Assembly (NCBI GenBank): GCA_020027245.1 | Contig: JAHRAN010000041.1 | Coordinates: forward strand, 1 to 32,403 | Origin: Myxococcota bacterium | Lineage (GTDB): Bacteria; Myxococcota_A; UBA9160; UBA6930 | DNA: 32,403 bases | Reading direction: 5' to 3' | Part shown: in pieces, positions 25,330-32,403 of the stretch | Position numbering within the stretch: the stretch's first letter is position 1 | How the letters are laid out: each line of letters opens with the position of its first letter | Position numbers and translations under genes: made by a program | The notes under the pieces: model-generated | What the model was told of the DNA's origin: nothing | What the model saw: only the letters and a program-made list of their open reading frames with translations | The model's database searches: none

Positions 25330-26768
25330 ACCCGGACGGCGTTCACCTGATTTCCATCAGCGACGCCCAACTGGCGCTGCTCGGCTCCGACGGTGTGCTG
25401 CACAGCGAGCCCGGCGCGGCCATCACCGTCGGCAAGCAGTTGCTCTTCGGCCGGGACGCGACCCGCGCGTTGCGGCGCAGGCCACGGGCTGCTGTACGAA
25501 GTTTCTGGTCGGAACTCGGTCACGAACAAAGCGCCGATGGCCAGAGCCATGCCGAGCTGGCGCACGCCCAACTCGGGGCGCTCTGGCGAAGCAAAGCTTC
25601 GCCGGATGACCCGGCGGTGCTGATCGTCCCGCCCTATTACTTTGATCGCGACCAACTGGGCCTGCTGCTCGGCATCGCCGAGGACTGCGGCATAAGAGTG
25701 CGTGCGATGGTCGAGTCGCCGGTGGCGGCGAGTTGCGAACCCTGGCCCGATGTCGCGCTGCTGCATCTCGAACTCGATGAGAACGACTGCGTGCTGACCC
25801 TGCTCGATCAGGAAGAAGGCGTGCGGCGGCGCGAGTGCCGGGTGCTGGCCGACCACGGCCTGTGGCGTTACCGCGAAGCGCTGTTGCAGCAGGCGTCGCG
25901 CGCTTTTCTGACATCGCCCACACGCTTCGATGTATTCGGCAGCGGGGACAGCGAGCAGGCTGTCTTCGATGCCCTGTTCGAAGCGCCGCCCACCGCTTCG
26001 GGCGAGAGCGAGGGTTGCATGTTGAGCGTCGTGTACCGGGGCCGCCGCTACGAGGCGCCGCTCGAAGCCAGCGCCTTCGAGACCGCCGCCGCAAAGCTGG
26101 TGCAGGCCATCCGCGGTTTCGTCGCGCGCGCGGGCGGTGCTGCGGCGCCGCTCGGCATTCAACTTGGCGCGCGCGCGGCCGCGCTGCCCGGTCTCGTCGC
26201 CGCCCTGCAGAATCTCGACGCCGCCAAGCTCCGGTGCCTGCCGCCGAATGCGGACCTCGAGGGCGCGCGCGCGCGGCTCGCCAGCTTCGGCCCGGACGAG
26301 GCGGTGCGTCTTTTGACGACGCTGTCATGGCCCACGGGCGGCGGACGAGCCGAAGCGTCTCGTCCCCAGTCTGCTGACCGGCGCCGCCCGGGCGCGGCGC
26401 CTGCCGAACGAGCCGAAGCAGCTCGTCCCCAGTCTGCTGACCGGCGCCGCCCGGGCGCGGCGCCTGCCGGAGCCGCGCCCACCCCAACGCACCTGCGGGT
26501 TGGCGACCTGCTGCACGCGCTCGGCGCGAATCCCCTGCTTCTCGAGGCGACGGGTCAGCCCTTGCCCGCAAAGGCGAAGCAAAGCGCAGCCGGTCTCGAG
26601 GTGTCGCTGCGCGCAGGTCAGGTGTTTCTGAATGGCGAAGCCGCGCGCGCGGCAGAGCGGAACGGCAAAACCTTCGACCCTGCGCAACCGCTCGCGCTCG
26701 GCGACCGCATCGCGCTCAAAACGGGGGTCGAACTTCACTTCGTGGCGGTTACCCGGGATGGCGCGTAA
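25326..26768 (+). CDS. Actin/Hsp70-fold-like cytoplasmic protein with C-terminal FHA-like domain
   Basis: A 480-residue soluble protein. The GTG start at 25326 overlaps the preceding TGA (GTGA). Residues 1-290 resemble the actin/Hsp70 ATPase fold: an opening beta hairpin (LISISDAQLALLGSDGVL), then AVLIVPPYYFDRDQLGLLLG and IAEDCGIRVRAMVESPVAAS, which match the Hsp70 pattern of PAYF, helix and aGL-v-li-ep-AAa. ALLHLELDENDCVLTLLDQE would be the second phosphate-like hairpin. The usual Gly-rich DxG motifs are missing, so ATP binding is doubtful. A low-complexity linker (339-385) is made of two tandem copies of the dispersed repeat. Residues 425-476 (RAGQVFLNGEAA, LALGDRIAL) look FHA-like. The gene overlaps the first vWA gene by 11 bp. 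Assignment of the fold is tentative. Confidence 0.7.
   Translation: MNPDGVHLISISDAQLALLGSDGVLHSEPGAAITVGKQLLFGRDATRALRRRPRAAVRSFWSELGHEQSADGQSHAELAHAQLGALWRSKASPDDPAVLIVPPYYFDRDQLGLLLGIAEDCGIRVRAMVESPVAASCEPWPDVALLHLELDENDCVLTLLDQEEGVRRRECRVLADHGLWRYREALLQQASRAFLTSPTRFDVFGSGDSEQAVFDALFEAPPTASGESEGCMLSVVYRGRRYEAPLEASAFETAAAKLVQAIRGFVARAGGAAAPLGIQLGARAAALPGLVAALQNLDAAKLRCLPPNADLEGARARLASFGPDEAVRLLTTLSWPTGGGRAEASRPQSADRRRPGAAPAERAEAARPQSADRRRPGAAPAGAAPTPTHLRVGDLLHALGANPLLLEATGQPLPAKAKQSAAGLEVSLRAGQVFLNGEAARAAERNGKTFDPAQPLALGDRIALKTGVELHFVAVTRDGA
26345..26470 (+). repeat. Structured dispersed repeat, two tandem 63-bp units in frame
   Basis: Units 26345-26407 and 26408-26470 are nearly identical (two differences in the first hairpin loop and one at the end). 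Each has hairpin GACGAG/CTCGTC or its AGCTCG variant, the CTGACC core (26374, 26437), hairpin GGCGCCG/CGGCGCC and CTGCCG. The 63-bp length encodes 21 residues twice (RPQSADRRRPGAAPA). Confidence 0.88.
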
Positions 26769-27822
26769 ACGCCTCGAACCCTTCAGCATGTCCTTTCTCG
26801 ACTGCATGTCCTGCGGTTTCGGCGCCATCCTGCTGCTGTTTTTGATTCTCTCCTCGCAGGTGCGAGAGCAGAGCGAGCAGGATGTAACCGAGTTGCGGGG
26901 CGAGGCCGAGCACAGCGAGGCGCGTCTTTCCGCCGCCGAGAGTCATCTGGCGCGCCTGACCGAATTGCTGGGCGAGTTGTTCTCGCGCCGTGAAAAACTC
27001 GACGCGCGAACCCGTGGCGCCCGCGCCGCCGTGCGCGAAACCCAGGCGCCCCTGAAGCAGAACACGGCGAAGATCGAGGAGAAAGAGCAGCAGTTGGCGA
27101 GCTTGCAACTGCAACTGCTCGATCTCGAAAAGCAGAGCGAGGCGGCGCGGGCGTCGAGCGCGCTCGAGATCCGCAAACAGGGCCGGCGTCAGTATCTGAC
27201 GGGCCTTCGCATCGGCGGGCAGCGCGCGCTGATTCTGATTGACGCCTCGGCGAGCATGCTCGCCGAGGACATCGTGAATGTGCTGCGGCTGCGCAATCAG
27301 AGCGAGGCGCAGCGCCGTCGCGCGCCCAAGTGGCAGCGCGCGGTCGCCGCCGTCGAATGGCTGACAGCGACGCTGCAAAGCGGCGCCGAGTTTCAGATCT
27401 ACCTCTTCGACACCAGCGCGCGGCCAGCCCTCGAAGGCACGGCCGGAACCTGGCTCGAGGTGGACGACACGGAACTTCTGAAGCGCGCCTTCACCGCCGT
27501 CACCCGCACCGCGCCCAGCGGCGGCACCAGTCTCGACGCCGCGTTCCGCGCCATCCGCGAACTTACGCCGCTGCCCGACAATGTGTATCTGCTGGTGGAC
27601 GGCCTGCCCACGCAGGGTGGCCGGCGCACGCGGCGCGGCGTCGTGGATGGCTCGGACCGGCTCAGGCTGATGAACGGCGCGATGAAGCTGCGGCCCCGGA
27701 ACGTTCCGATCAATGTGATTCTGTTTCCCATGCAGGGCGACCCCCATGCGATGTATGCATACTGGCAACTCGCAAGGCTGAGCCGTGGCTCGCTGATTTC
27801 TCCGTCGCGGGACTGGCCCTGA
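26758..27822 (+). CDS. vWA protein with ExbD/MotB-like membrane helix (first copy)
   Basis: A 354-residue protein. The start ATG 26758 lies inside the previous gene. After a short basic N-terminus comes one span, residues 14-32 (LDCMSCGFGAILLLFLILS), with D15 at its start; ExbD D25, TolR D23 and MotB D32 sit in the same place. Residues 35-145 form a long coiled coil with heptads. Residues 152-340 are a von Willebrand A domain with a full metal site: D162-A-S-A-S166, T257 (GGTSLDAAF) and D281 (LLVDGLPTQGG). The topology would be N-terminus in, vWA in the periplasm. I infer that it is the stalk and head that the TolQ-like channel drives. The stop overlaps the next start by one base (TGATG). Confidence 0.88.
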   Translation: MARKRLEPFSMSFLDCMSCGFGAILLLFLILSSQVREQSEQDVTELRGEAEHSEARLSAAESHLARLTELLGELFSRREKLDARTRGARAAVRETQAPLKQNTAKIEEKEQQLASLQLQLLDLEKQSEAARASSALEIRKQGRRQYLTGLRIGGQRALILIDASASMLAEDIVNVLRLRNQSEAQRRRAPKWQRAVAAVEWLTATLQSGAEFQIYLFDTSARPALEGTAGTWLEVDDTELLKRAFTAVTRTAPSGGTSLDAAFRAIRELTPLPDNVYLLVDGLPTQGGRRTRRGVVDGSDRLRLMNGAMKLRPRNVPINVILFPMQGDPHAMYAYWQLARLSRGSLISPSRDWP

Positions 27823-28799
27823 TGGCGCGGCGTCGCAAACGCGAAGTGGAGCCCATGGGGCTCGCCTTTCTGGATGTGGTCTGCTGCGGCTTCGGCGCGG
27901 TGCTGCTGCTGCTGGTCATCACCAAGGTTCATCAGCCGGTTGCTGTGGAGGCGAGCCAGCTTGCGTTTGCGCAGCGCATCGAAGACGCCGAGCAGAAGCG
28001 TCTCGAAGCGGCGCAGCGTTCCATCGAGACGGAGCAGCGCATCAATGAACTGGCGTCGGAACTCGAGCAGGAGGACGCCGAGTTCGAGCGCTTGCGCGCG
28101 CAGGTCGAGGCGCTTTCGCGCGCGCGCGAGCAGAACGAGCAGCGCGCGAGCGTTCAGCAGAGCATTGAGCAGCGTCTGAAGATTGCGCAGCAGGAGTTGA
28201 GCCGGGAGATGCAGCGCCTCGCCCTGCGCGATTCGGGCAAGGTGATCGGCGGCGTCCCGGTGGACAGCGAGTACATTATTTTCATCATTGATACCTCCGG
28301 CAGCATGCAGCACTACAACTGGAACCGGGTGCTCGAAAAAGTGGAGCAGACGCTGGACGCCTATCCGACGGTGAAAGGCATTCAGGTGATGAACGACATG
28401 GGGCGTTACCTGTTCTCGGGTTACGCCCGGGAGTGGATTCCCGACACGCCCTCGCGCCGCAAGGTGATTCTGAGCCGCATGCGGCGCTGGCGCGCGTTCA
28501 GCAACAGCAGCCCCGCCGAGGGTGTGGCCGAGGCGATCCGCACCTTCTACGCGCCCGACAAACGCATCAGCCTGTATGTGTTTGGCGACGAGTTCAGCGG
28601 CGGATCCATCGCCTCCGTGGTGCGGCAGATTGACCGCATCAACCTCGAGGATGAAGAAGGGCGGCGCCGGGTGCGCATCCACGGCATCGGTTTTCCGATT
28701 CCGGTCGAGGAAGGGCAACCGACGAGCGAGCGCTTCGCCGCGCTGATGCGCGAGCTGTGTCAGCGCAACGGCGGAACCTTCGTCGCGATTGCGAACTGA
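27822..28799 (+). CDS. vWA protein with ExbD/MotB-like membrane helix (second copy)
   Basis: A 325-residue protein with the same plan as the gene before it. The span 17-34 (LDVVCCGFGAVLLLLVIT) has D18 at its start and shares the L-D-x2-x-C-G-F-G-A core with the first copy. Residues 45-137 are a coiled coil. The vWA domain (149-325) has D157-T-S-G-S161 and D256 (YVFGDEFSGG); the middle metal ligand, Thr in the first copy, seems to be a Ser near S229-S230. The second half differs strongly from the first copy, so the two are diverged paralogues and could form a heterodimer, as stator plug subunits are dimers in known motors. It is the last gene of the operon, 12 bp from the convergent ddl. Confidence 0.87.
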   Translation: MARRRKREVEPMGLAFLDVVCCGFGAVLLLLVITKVHQPVAVEASQLAFAQRIEDAEQKRLEAAQRSIETEQRINELASELEQEDAEFERLRAQVEALSRAREQNEQRASVQQSIEQRLKIAQQELSREMQRLALRDSGKVIGGVPVDSEYIIFIIDTSGSMQHYNWNRVLEKVEQTLDAYPTVKGIQVMNDMGRYLFSGYAREWIPDTPSRRKVILSRMRRWRAFSNSSPAEGVAEAIRTFYAPDKRISLYVFGDEFSGGSIASVVRQIDRINLEDEEGRRRVRIHGIGFPIPVEEGQPTSERFAALMRELCQRNGGTFVAIAN

Positions 28800-28811
28800 G
28801 GCGGCGGCGGC

Positions 28812-29897
28812 TTATCCGCTCTCCCGACGGTGGCAGAGCGCCTGCCGCGCCCGGCCGCGCTCGAGGGCGAGTTGGATCAGCCGGTCGAGCAGCGCGGGGT
28901 AATCGAGCCCGCTGGCCTTCCAGAGCCGCGGGTACATGCTCACTTCGGTGAAGCCGGGCAGGCTGTTCACTTCGTTCAGGTAAATGTTTCCGCTGCCGCG
29001 TTCGACGAAGAAGTCCACGCGCGCAAGCCCCGCGCCCTCGAGCGCGACGAATGCCTCGAGCGCGAGTTGCTGAAGGCGCCGCGTCGTCGCCGCGTCGAGT
29101 TCGGCGGGCGCGTGCAGCTCGGTCGAGTCATCGGCATACTTTGCCTCAAAGTGGTACCACTCGGCATGCGGGATGATCTCGCCGGGCGCCGATGCTTCGG
29201 GCGCGTCGTTACCGAGCACGGCGACTTCGATTTCGCGCGCGTCCACGGCCTTTTCGACGAGCAGCTTCGTGTCGTAGCGCGCGGCTTCGCGCAGCTTCGG
29301 CAACAACTCCTGCGCCTGCTTCACCTTCGCAATGCCGACGGAGGAACCCGAGTTGGCCGGCTTCACAAAGGCCGGCAGGCCGATCTCTTTCAGCGCGCGC
29401 GCGACGCAGGCCTTCGCATCCGCTTCCAGTTCATGCGCGCGCAGCACAAGCCACGGCGCCACCGGGATGCCCTCGGCGCGCAGCAGGCGCTTGGCCACAT
29501 CCTTGTCCATCTGCAGCGCCGAGCCGAGGATGCCCGCGCCCACGTAGGGCAGGCCGGCCAGTTCGAGGAAGCCCTGCAGCGCGCCGTCCTCGCCGCCCCG
29601 GCCGTGAACGATGGGCAGGATCACTTCGAGTTCGGCGGCGACCTGGCCGCCTTCGACCGTGCGCAGCGTGTGTGCGCCGGGCGTCGCCGGCAGCGTCACC
29701 TCCTCGCCCTGCGACACGGTCTCGGGCAGCATGTCGGGCGTGCCGAGATGCCAGCGCCCGTCCTGAGCGATGGCGATCAGCGTCACCTCGTAGCGCGCCG
29801 GGTCGAGCGCGCGCAGCACACCGCTGGCCGACGCGATGGAAATTTCGTGCTCCACCGAGCGCCCGCCGAACACGATGCCAACCCGCAGCCTGCCCAC
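28812..29897 (-). CDS. ddl: D-alanine-D-alanine ligase (DdlA type)
   Basis: A 361-residue ATP-grasp enzyme that makes the D-Ala-D-Ala end of peptidoglycan precursors. Family blocks are VGIVFGGRSVEHEISIASA at the start, HGRGGEDGALQGFLELAGLP, YVGAGILGSALQMDKDVAKR, FVKPANSGSSVGI, and the metal-binding NEVNSLPGF. The length and the GGRSVEHEIS start fit the DdlA subgroup. The GTG at 29897 is chosen as the start because GGGGGTGAG lies just before it and the conserved N-terminus follows four residues in; no ATG is suitably placed. It is convergent with the envelope operon and has its own upstream region. Confidence 0.96.
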   Translation of the reverse strand: MGRLRVGIVFGGRSVEHEISIASASGVLRALDPARYEVTLIAIAQDGRWHLGTPDMLPETVSQGEEVTLPATPGAHTLRTVEGGQVAAELEVILPIVHGRGGEDGALQGFLELAGLPYVGAGILGSALQMDKDVAKRLLRAEGIPVAPWLVLRAHELEADAKACVARALKEIGLPAFVKPANSGSSVGIAKVKQAQELLPKLREAARYDTKLLVEKAVDAREIEVAVLGNDAPEASAPGEIIPHAEWYHFEAKYADDSTELHAPAELDAATTRRLQQLALEAFVALEGAGLARVDFFVERGSGNIYLNEVNSLPGFTEVSMYPRLWKASGLDYPALLDRLIQLALERGRARQALCHRRESG

Positions 29898-30190
29898 CGG
29901 CTCACCCCCTGAACAATCAACCTGACAAAATAGCAACCGAACCCGGTCTGACGCCGGTCGCCGGGGCGACCGTGGCGCAGGATTGCCGGGCTGGCCGGTG
30001 TGCGCGCTGGCGCCGGGTTCAAGGCGGTCACCCGGGCGCAGGCGCTGCGGGCCGCACAGGTCGAAGACCACCGCGTGGGGCGCGCCTTTTGTACCCCGTT
30101 GTTGTATCGTCTGCTTCACGGCGCTGCGCGCATCTTTGCGGCGCCGGTTGATTCCCGCGAGCGCAGGCACAGCAGACAGGGCATCCAGGC
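29898..30190. promoter_or_regulatory. Divergent intergenic region between ddl and the GtrA gene
   Basis: There is no gene in these 293 bp. On the minus strand TGCTATTTT (29935-29927) is an extended -10 box for ddl, about 30 bases before its GTG. On the plus strand no clear promoter for the GtrA gene is seen; only the AT-richer stretch around 30085-30110 is suggestive. Confidence 0.4.
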
Positions 30191-30631
30191 ATGTTCAACT
30201 TTTTCAACAAGATCTGGCTGCGCCTGACGCGCCACCGCACCTTTATCAAGTTCGCCCTGACCGGCATCTGCGGGGTGGTCGTCAATCTCGGCTCCTTCCA
30301 GATCCTGCTCGGCATGGGCGTGCATAAGCTGCTGGCTTCGCCGGTCGCCATCGAGTTGTCCGTCATCTCCAACTTTCTCATCAACAATTACTGGACCTTC
30401 GCCGACCGTGCTCTGGCCGGGCGCAATCGCGTGCGGGGAGTGAAGTTCAATCTGGTCTCGCTGCTGACGCTGGCGCTGAGCTACGGCACCTTTGTCGCGC
30501 TTTCCATCCTGCACCCGGAGGCCAACCCGCTGCTGCTGCAAGGCTGTGGCGTCGTGCCGACCGCGCTGCTCAGCTATTTTGTCAACTCCAATTGGACATT
30601 TCGCGAAGTGAAGCCGCGCGGTTCGGGGTGA
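30191..30631 (+). CDS. GtrA-family membrane protein
   Basis: A 146-residue protein with four membrane spans (about 18-38, 48-68, 86-106, 117-135). Conserved GtrA family traits are FIKFALTGICGVVVNLGSF at the start, ELSVISNFLINNYWTF in the second span region, and the closing ALLSYFVNSNWTF. GtrA proteins are thought to flip or carry lipid-linked sugars across the inner membrane. ATG 30191 has only a weak ribosome site (CCAGG). It ends 3 bp from the convergent TMTC-like gene, whose relatives transfer sugars from lipid carriers; a shared role in protein or polymer glycosylation is an inference. Confidence 0.9.
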   Translation: MFNFFNKIWLRLTRHRTFIKFALTGICGVVVNLGSFQILLGMGVHKLLASPVAIELSVISNFLINNYWTFADRALAGRNRVRGVKFNLVSLLTLALSYGTFVALSILHPEANPLLLQGCGVVPTALLSYFVNSNWTFREVKPRGSG

Positions 30632-30634
30632 GCC

Positions 30635-32403
30635 CTACGGCTCGACACTCCGCAGCACCCGCTCGCGGTTGGCGCGCGCGTCGGTCAGCGACGGATCCAA
30701 CGCAAGCGCGCGGTCAATGCTTCGCAGCGCCTCGTCGAACCGTTTCAAGCCGGCCAGCGCGACGCCCTTGCCGGAATGGTAACGCGCGTTGTCGGGTTGC
30801 AACTGGATCAAACTTTCAAACAACTTGAGCGCGTCATCGTGCCGCCGTTGTCGCAAGCGAAACGCGGCGAAGTGACCGAGGACATCGGTGTCGTCGGGCG
30901 CGATGGCGCGCGCGTCGGCAAAATGTTTTTCCGCGTCATCGTGCCGACCCAAGTCCGCCGCCGCCTTGCCCATGCCGAGGTGCGGCCAGAACCAATCGGG
31001 ACGCGCATCGGCGGCGGCGCGATACGACGCCAGCGCGTCGGCAAACCGGCCGGCGCGGTGATGTTCTTCGCCAAGTTCGTAATCTTTCGCGCCCGGCCGG
31101 TTCTGTTTCTCGTAGTCTGCGACCACCACCCGCCGCGTGTCGCGCGCTTGCTGCAACTGCGGATCCAGTTCAAGCGCGCGGTCAATACTGTTTAATGCGT
31201 CGTCGTGACGGCCGAGGTTAAACAACGCGACGCCCTTGCCGGAATAGTAGGTTGCCTTTTTGGGTTCCAGGCGGATGATTTTGTCAAACAACGCGAGCGC
31301 GTCGGCGTATTGTTGTTGTCCCAGCCGAAACTCCGCCAGTTTGCCGAGCGCGTCGGTGTCGTCGGGGTCGAGTTCCAGCGCGCGTTTGAACTGCGCTTCG
31401 GCGTCATCGGTGCGCCCCATTTTTTGAAACGCGATGCCGATGTTGACCGGCACGCTCGCCGAGTCCGGAATCTGTTCGGCGGCGGTCGCGTATTCGGCGA
31501 ACGCTTGGTCAAACTTTTCTTCGTCGCGCAGTCGGTTGCCCTGTTCCACGAACCATTGGCCATAGTTGTTGCGCGCGCCGCGCGCGTCGGGGTTGTGCGC
31601 GAGGATGTGCGCGAAGAACGCGCCGGCGTTTTGGTAGATGCCAACTTGCTGCCAAGTCAGCGCGGTCAGCGGCAACAACATCGCGAGCGCGGCGACGGCG
31701 ACGGTTGCGGTGCGCGACGCCGGCGGCAAACGGTGAATCAGTTGCACGACGACGGCGACGACGGCGGCGATGACCGCGCTTGAGGCGAGGTATTGATAGC
31801 GGTCGGCGACGAACGCGAACTGCATGTAGCCGTAATCCACGAAGCCCAGCACCGGCGACAACACCACCGCGAACACCGTCGCCGCGGCGAACGGCGCGCG
31901 GGTGATGCGACGGCGGGCGAACCACAACGCTGCCGCCAGCGCGCCGGCGGCGGCGAGGTAAATCCACGCGACAACATCGCCGACGCCGACGGTGAAGTGC
32001 GGATAAATCACCATCAACTTGTCGGGCCATAAAATTTTGCCGAGGTAAAACCACAACGCGCCGGCGGCGATCTGCGCGCGTTCAATTAATGTGTAGTCCA
32101 GCGGCGTGTCTTCCACGCTTTTGTAATACGACCAGTCGGCGAAGGAAATCCCAGCCGCCAGCAGCACGAACGGCAATACGCGCATCGTGTCGGCGGCGGT
32201 GACGCGAGCGTGCCGCCACCAATGCCAGAGCAACAACGCCGCCGGCAGCATCACCACGGTGGACTTGCTGAACATCCCGGCGACGAACAACGCCAGCGCG
32301 ATGAAGTAATCGCGTCGGCGACGGTGGTCATTGAAGCGAAGATACAACAACGCCGACGCGAAAAAAAACAACGCCGCCAGCACATCCTTGCGCGCGATGA
32401 CCC
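30635..32403 (-). CDS. TMTC-like polytopic membrane protein with TPR repeats, N-terminus outside window
   Basis: 589 residues of an open frame that runs off the right end. The frame is open up to base 32403, reading VIARKDVLAALFF, the conserved segment of TMTC/DUF1736 (GT-C-like) proteins, so the true start lies beyond. About seven membrane spans follow, then tetratricopeptide repeats from about residue 270 to the end. The TPR part contains an internal duplication of 156 residues. Eukaryotic TMTCs are O-mannosyltransferases; a bacterial function is unknown. Codon choice differs from the neighbours: TTG for Leu, ATT for Ile, TTA, GAA and AAA are frequent, against CTG/CTC, ATC and GAG elsewhere. 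That suggests recent acquisition. Confidence 0.85.
   Translation of the reverse strand, partial: VIARKDVLAALFFFASALLYLRFNDHRRRRDYFIALALFVAGMFSKSTVVMLPAALLLWHWWRHARVTAADTMRVLPFVLLAAGISFADWSYYKSVEDTPLDYTLIERAQIAAGALWFYLGKILWPDKLMVIYPHFTVGVGDVVAWIYLAAAGALAAALWFARRRITRAPFAAATVFAVVLSPVLGFVDYGYMQFAFVADRYQYLASSAVIAAVVAVVVQLIHRLPPASRTATVAVAALAMLLPLTALTWQQVGIYQNAGAFFAHILAHNPDARGARNNYGQWFVEQGNRLRDEEKFDQAFAEYATAAEQIPDSASVPVNIGIAFQKMGRTDDAEAQFKRALELDPDDTDALGKLAEFRLGQQQYADALALFDKIIRLEPKKATYYSGKGVALFNLGRHDDALNSIDRALELDPQLQQARDTRRVVVADYEKQNRPGAKDYELGEEHHRAGRFADALASYRAAADARPDWFWPHLGMGKAAADLGRHDDAEKHFADARAIAPDDTDVLGHFAAFRLRQRRHDDALKLFESLIQLQPDNARYHSGKGVALAGLKRFDEALRSIDRALALDPSLTDARANRERVLRSVEP
30653..31408 (-). 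repeat. Internal 468-bp-period duplication within the TPR region
   Basis: Codons 30653-30940 and 31121-31408 encode two aligned 96-residue blocks of equal length. They share DDAE, APDDTD/DPDDTD, FRL, YHSGKGVAL/YYSGKGVAL and SIDRALALDP/SIDRALELDP. DNA identity persists, for example CGCCCTTGCCGGAAT at 30763 and again at 31231. Similarity continues upstream for about 45 more residues. Confidence 0.85.

Noticed and set aside
26345-26470. CRISPR-like tandem repeats
   Set aside because: There are only two units, no distinct spacers, and the unit matches the dispersed structured repeat found elsewhere.
24529-28799. Zorya defence system or a flagellar stator
   Set aside because: There is no ZorB-type OmpA domain, no ZorC/D/E helicase or nuclease, and no flagellar gene; the plug-like subunits end in vWA domains.

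Overview
The window is about 32.4 kb of GC-rich, densely coding bacterial chromosome. The gene set points to a Gram-negative member of the Pseudomonadota, probably Gammaproteobacteria or a close relative: linked glmU-glmS, a UvrD/PcrA helicase, two lipobox proteins, a TolQ/ExbB-like channel protein, a glutaryl-CoA dehydrogenase and CCCTCTCCC-type REP repeats. The lineage is an inference. I saw no tRNA, rRNA, CRISPR, prophage or insertion sequence.

Layout. Positions 1-4221 (minus) hold a truncated type IIG/IIL restriction-methyltransferase with an 11-base homopolymer in its coding sequence, a membrane-anchored aldo/keto reductase fused to a dicluster ferredoxin tail, and a luciferase-like flavin oxidoreductase. 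Positions 4580-6723 (plus) hold a MaoC hydratase and glutamine-dependent NAD synthase. Positions 6741-11618 (minus) hold a cold-shock-domain protein, a YraQ/DUF318-type permease, glutaryl-CoA dehydrogenase, a small helical (perhaps phasin-like) protein and a long-form HflX. Positions 11908-17362 (plus) are glmU-glmS-uvrD, closed by a clear Rho-independent terminator.

Positions 17571-28799 (plus) are the most interesting part: a tight nine-gene operon, with gaps of 33 bp or less and several stop/start overlaps. In order it encodes a collagen-like lipoprotein, a second lipoprotein, a single-pass TPR/PEGA-like protein, an FHA-like/TM/PEGA/SUMF1 protein, a small secreted proline-rich protein, a TolQ/ExbB/MotA-like channel protein, an actin/Hsp70-like cytoplasmic protein, and two von Willebrand A (vWA) proteins. 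Each vWA protein starts with one short transmembrane helix that carries an Asp just inside it, as in ExbD, TolR and MotB. I read this as a candidate proton-motive-force-driven envelope machine in which MIDAS-type vWA heads replace the usual peptidoglycan- or TonB-contacting domain. Positions 28812-32403 hold ddl (minus), a GtrA-family flippase-like protein (plus) and a 5'-truncated TMTC-like membrane/TPR protein (minus) with different codon choice.

Two dispersed repeat families run through the window. One is an ordinary REP/BIME-like family (4363-4530, 9153-9297). The other is a structured element present in five clusters and at least ten units: a variable but self-complementary hairpin, a conserved YTGACC core, a second hairpin and a CTGCCGGAA tail. 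It sits between genes, at the very 5' ends of genes, and in frame inside two genes of the nine-gene operon. Paired arms change together between copies.
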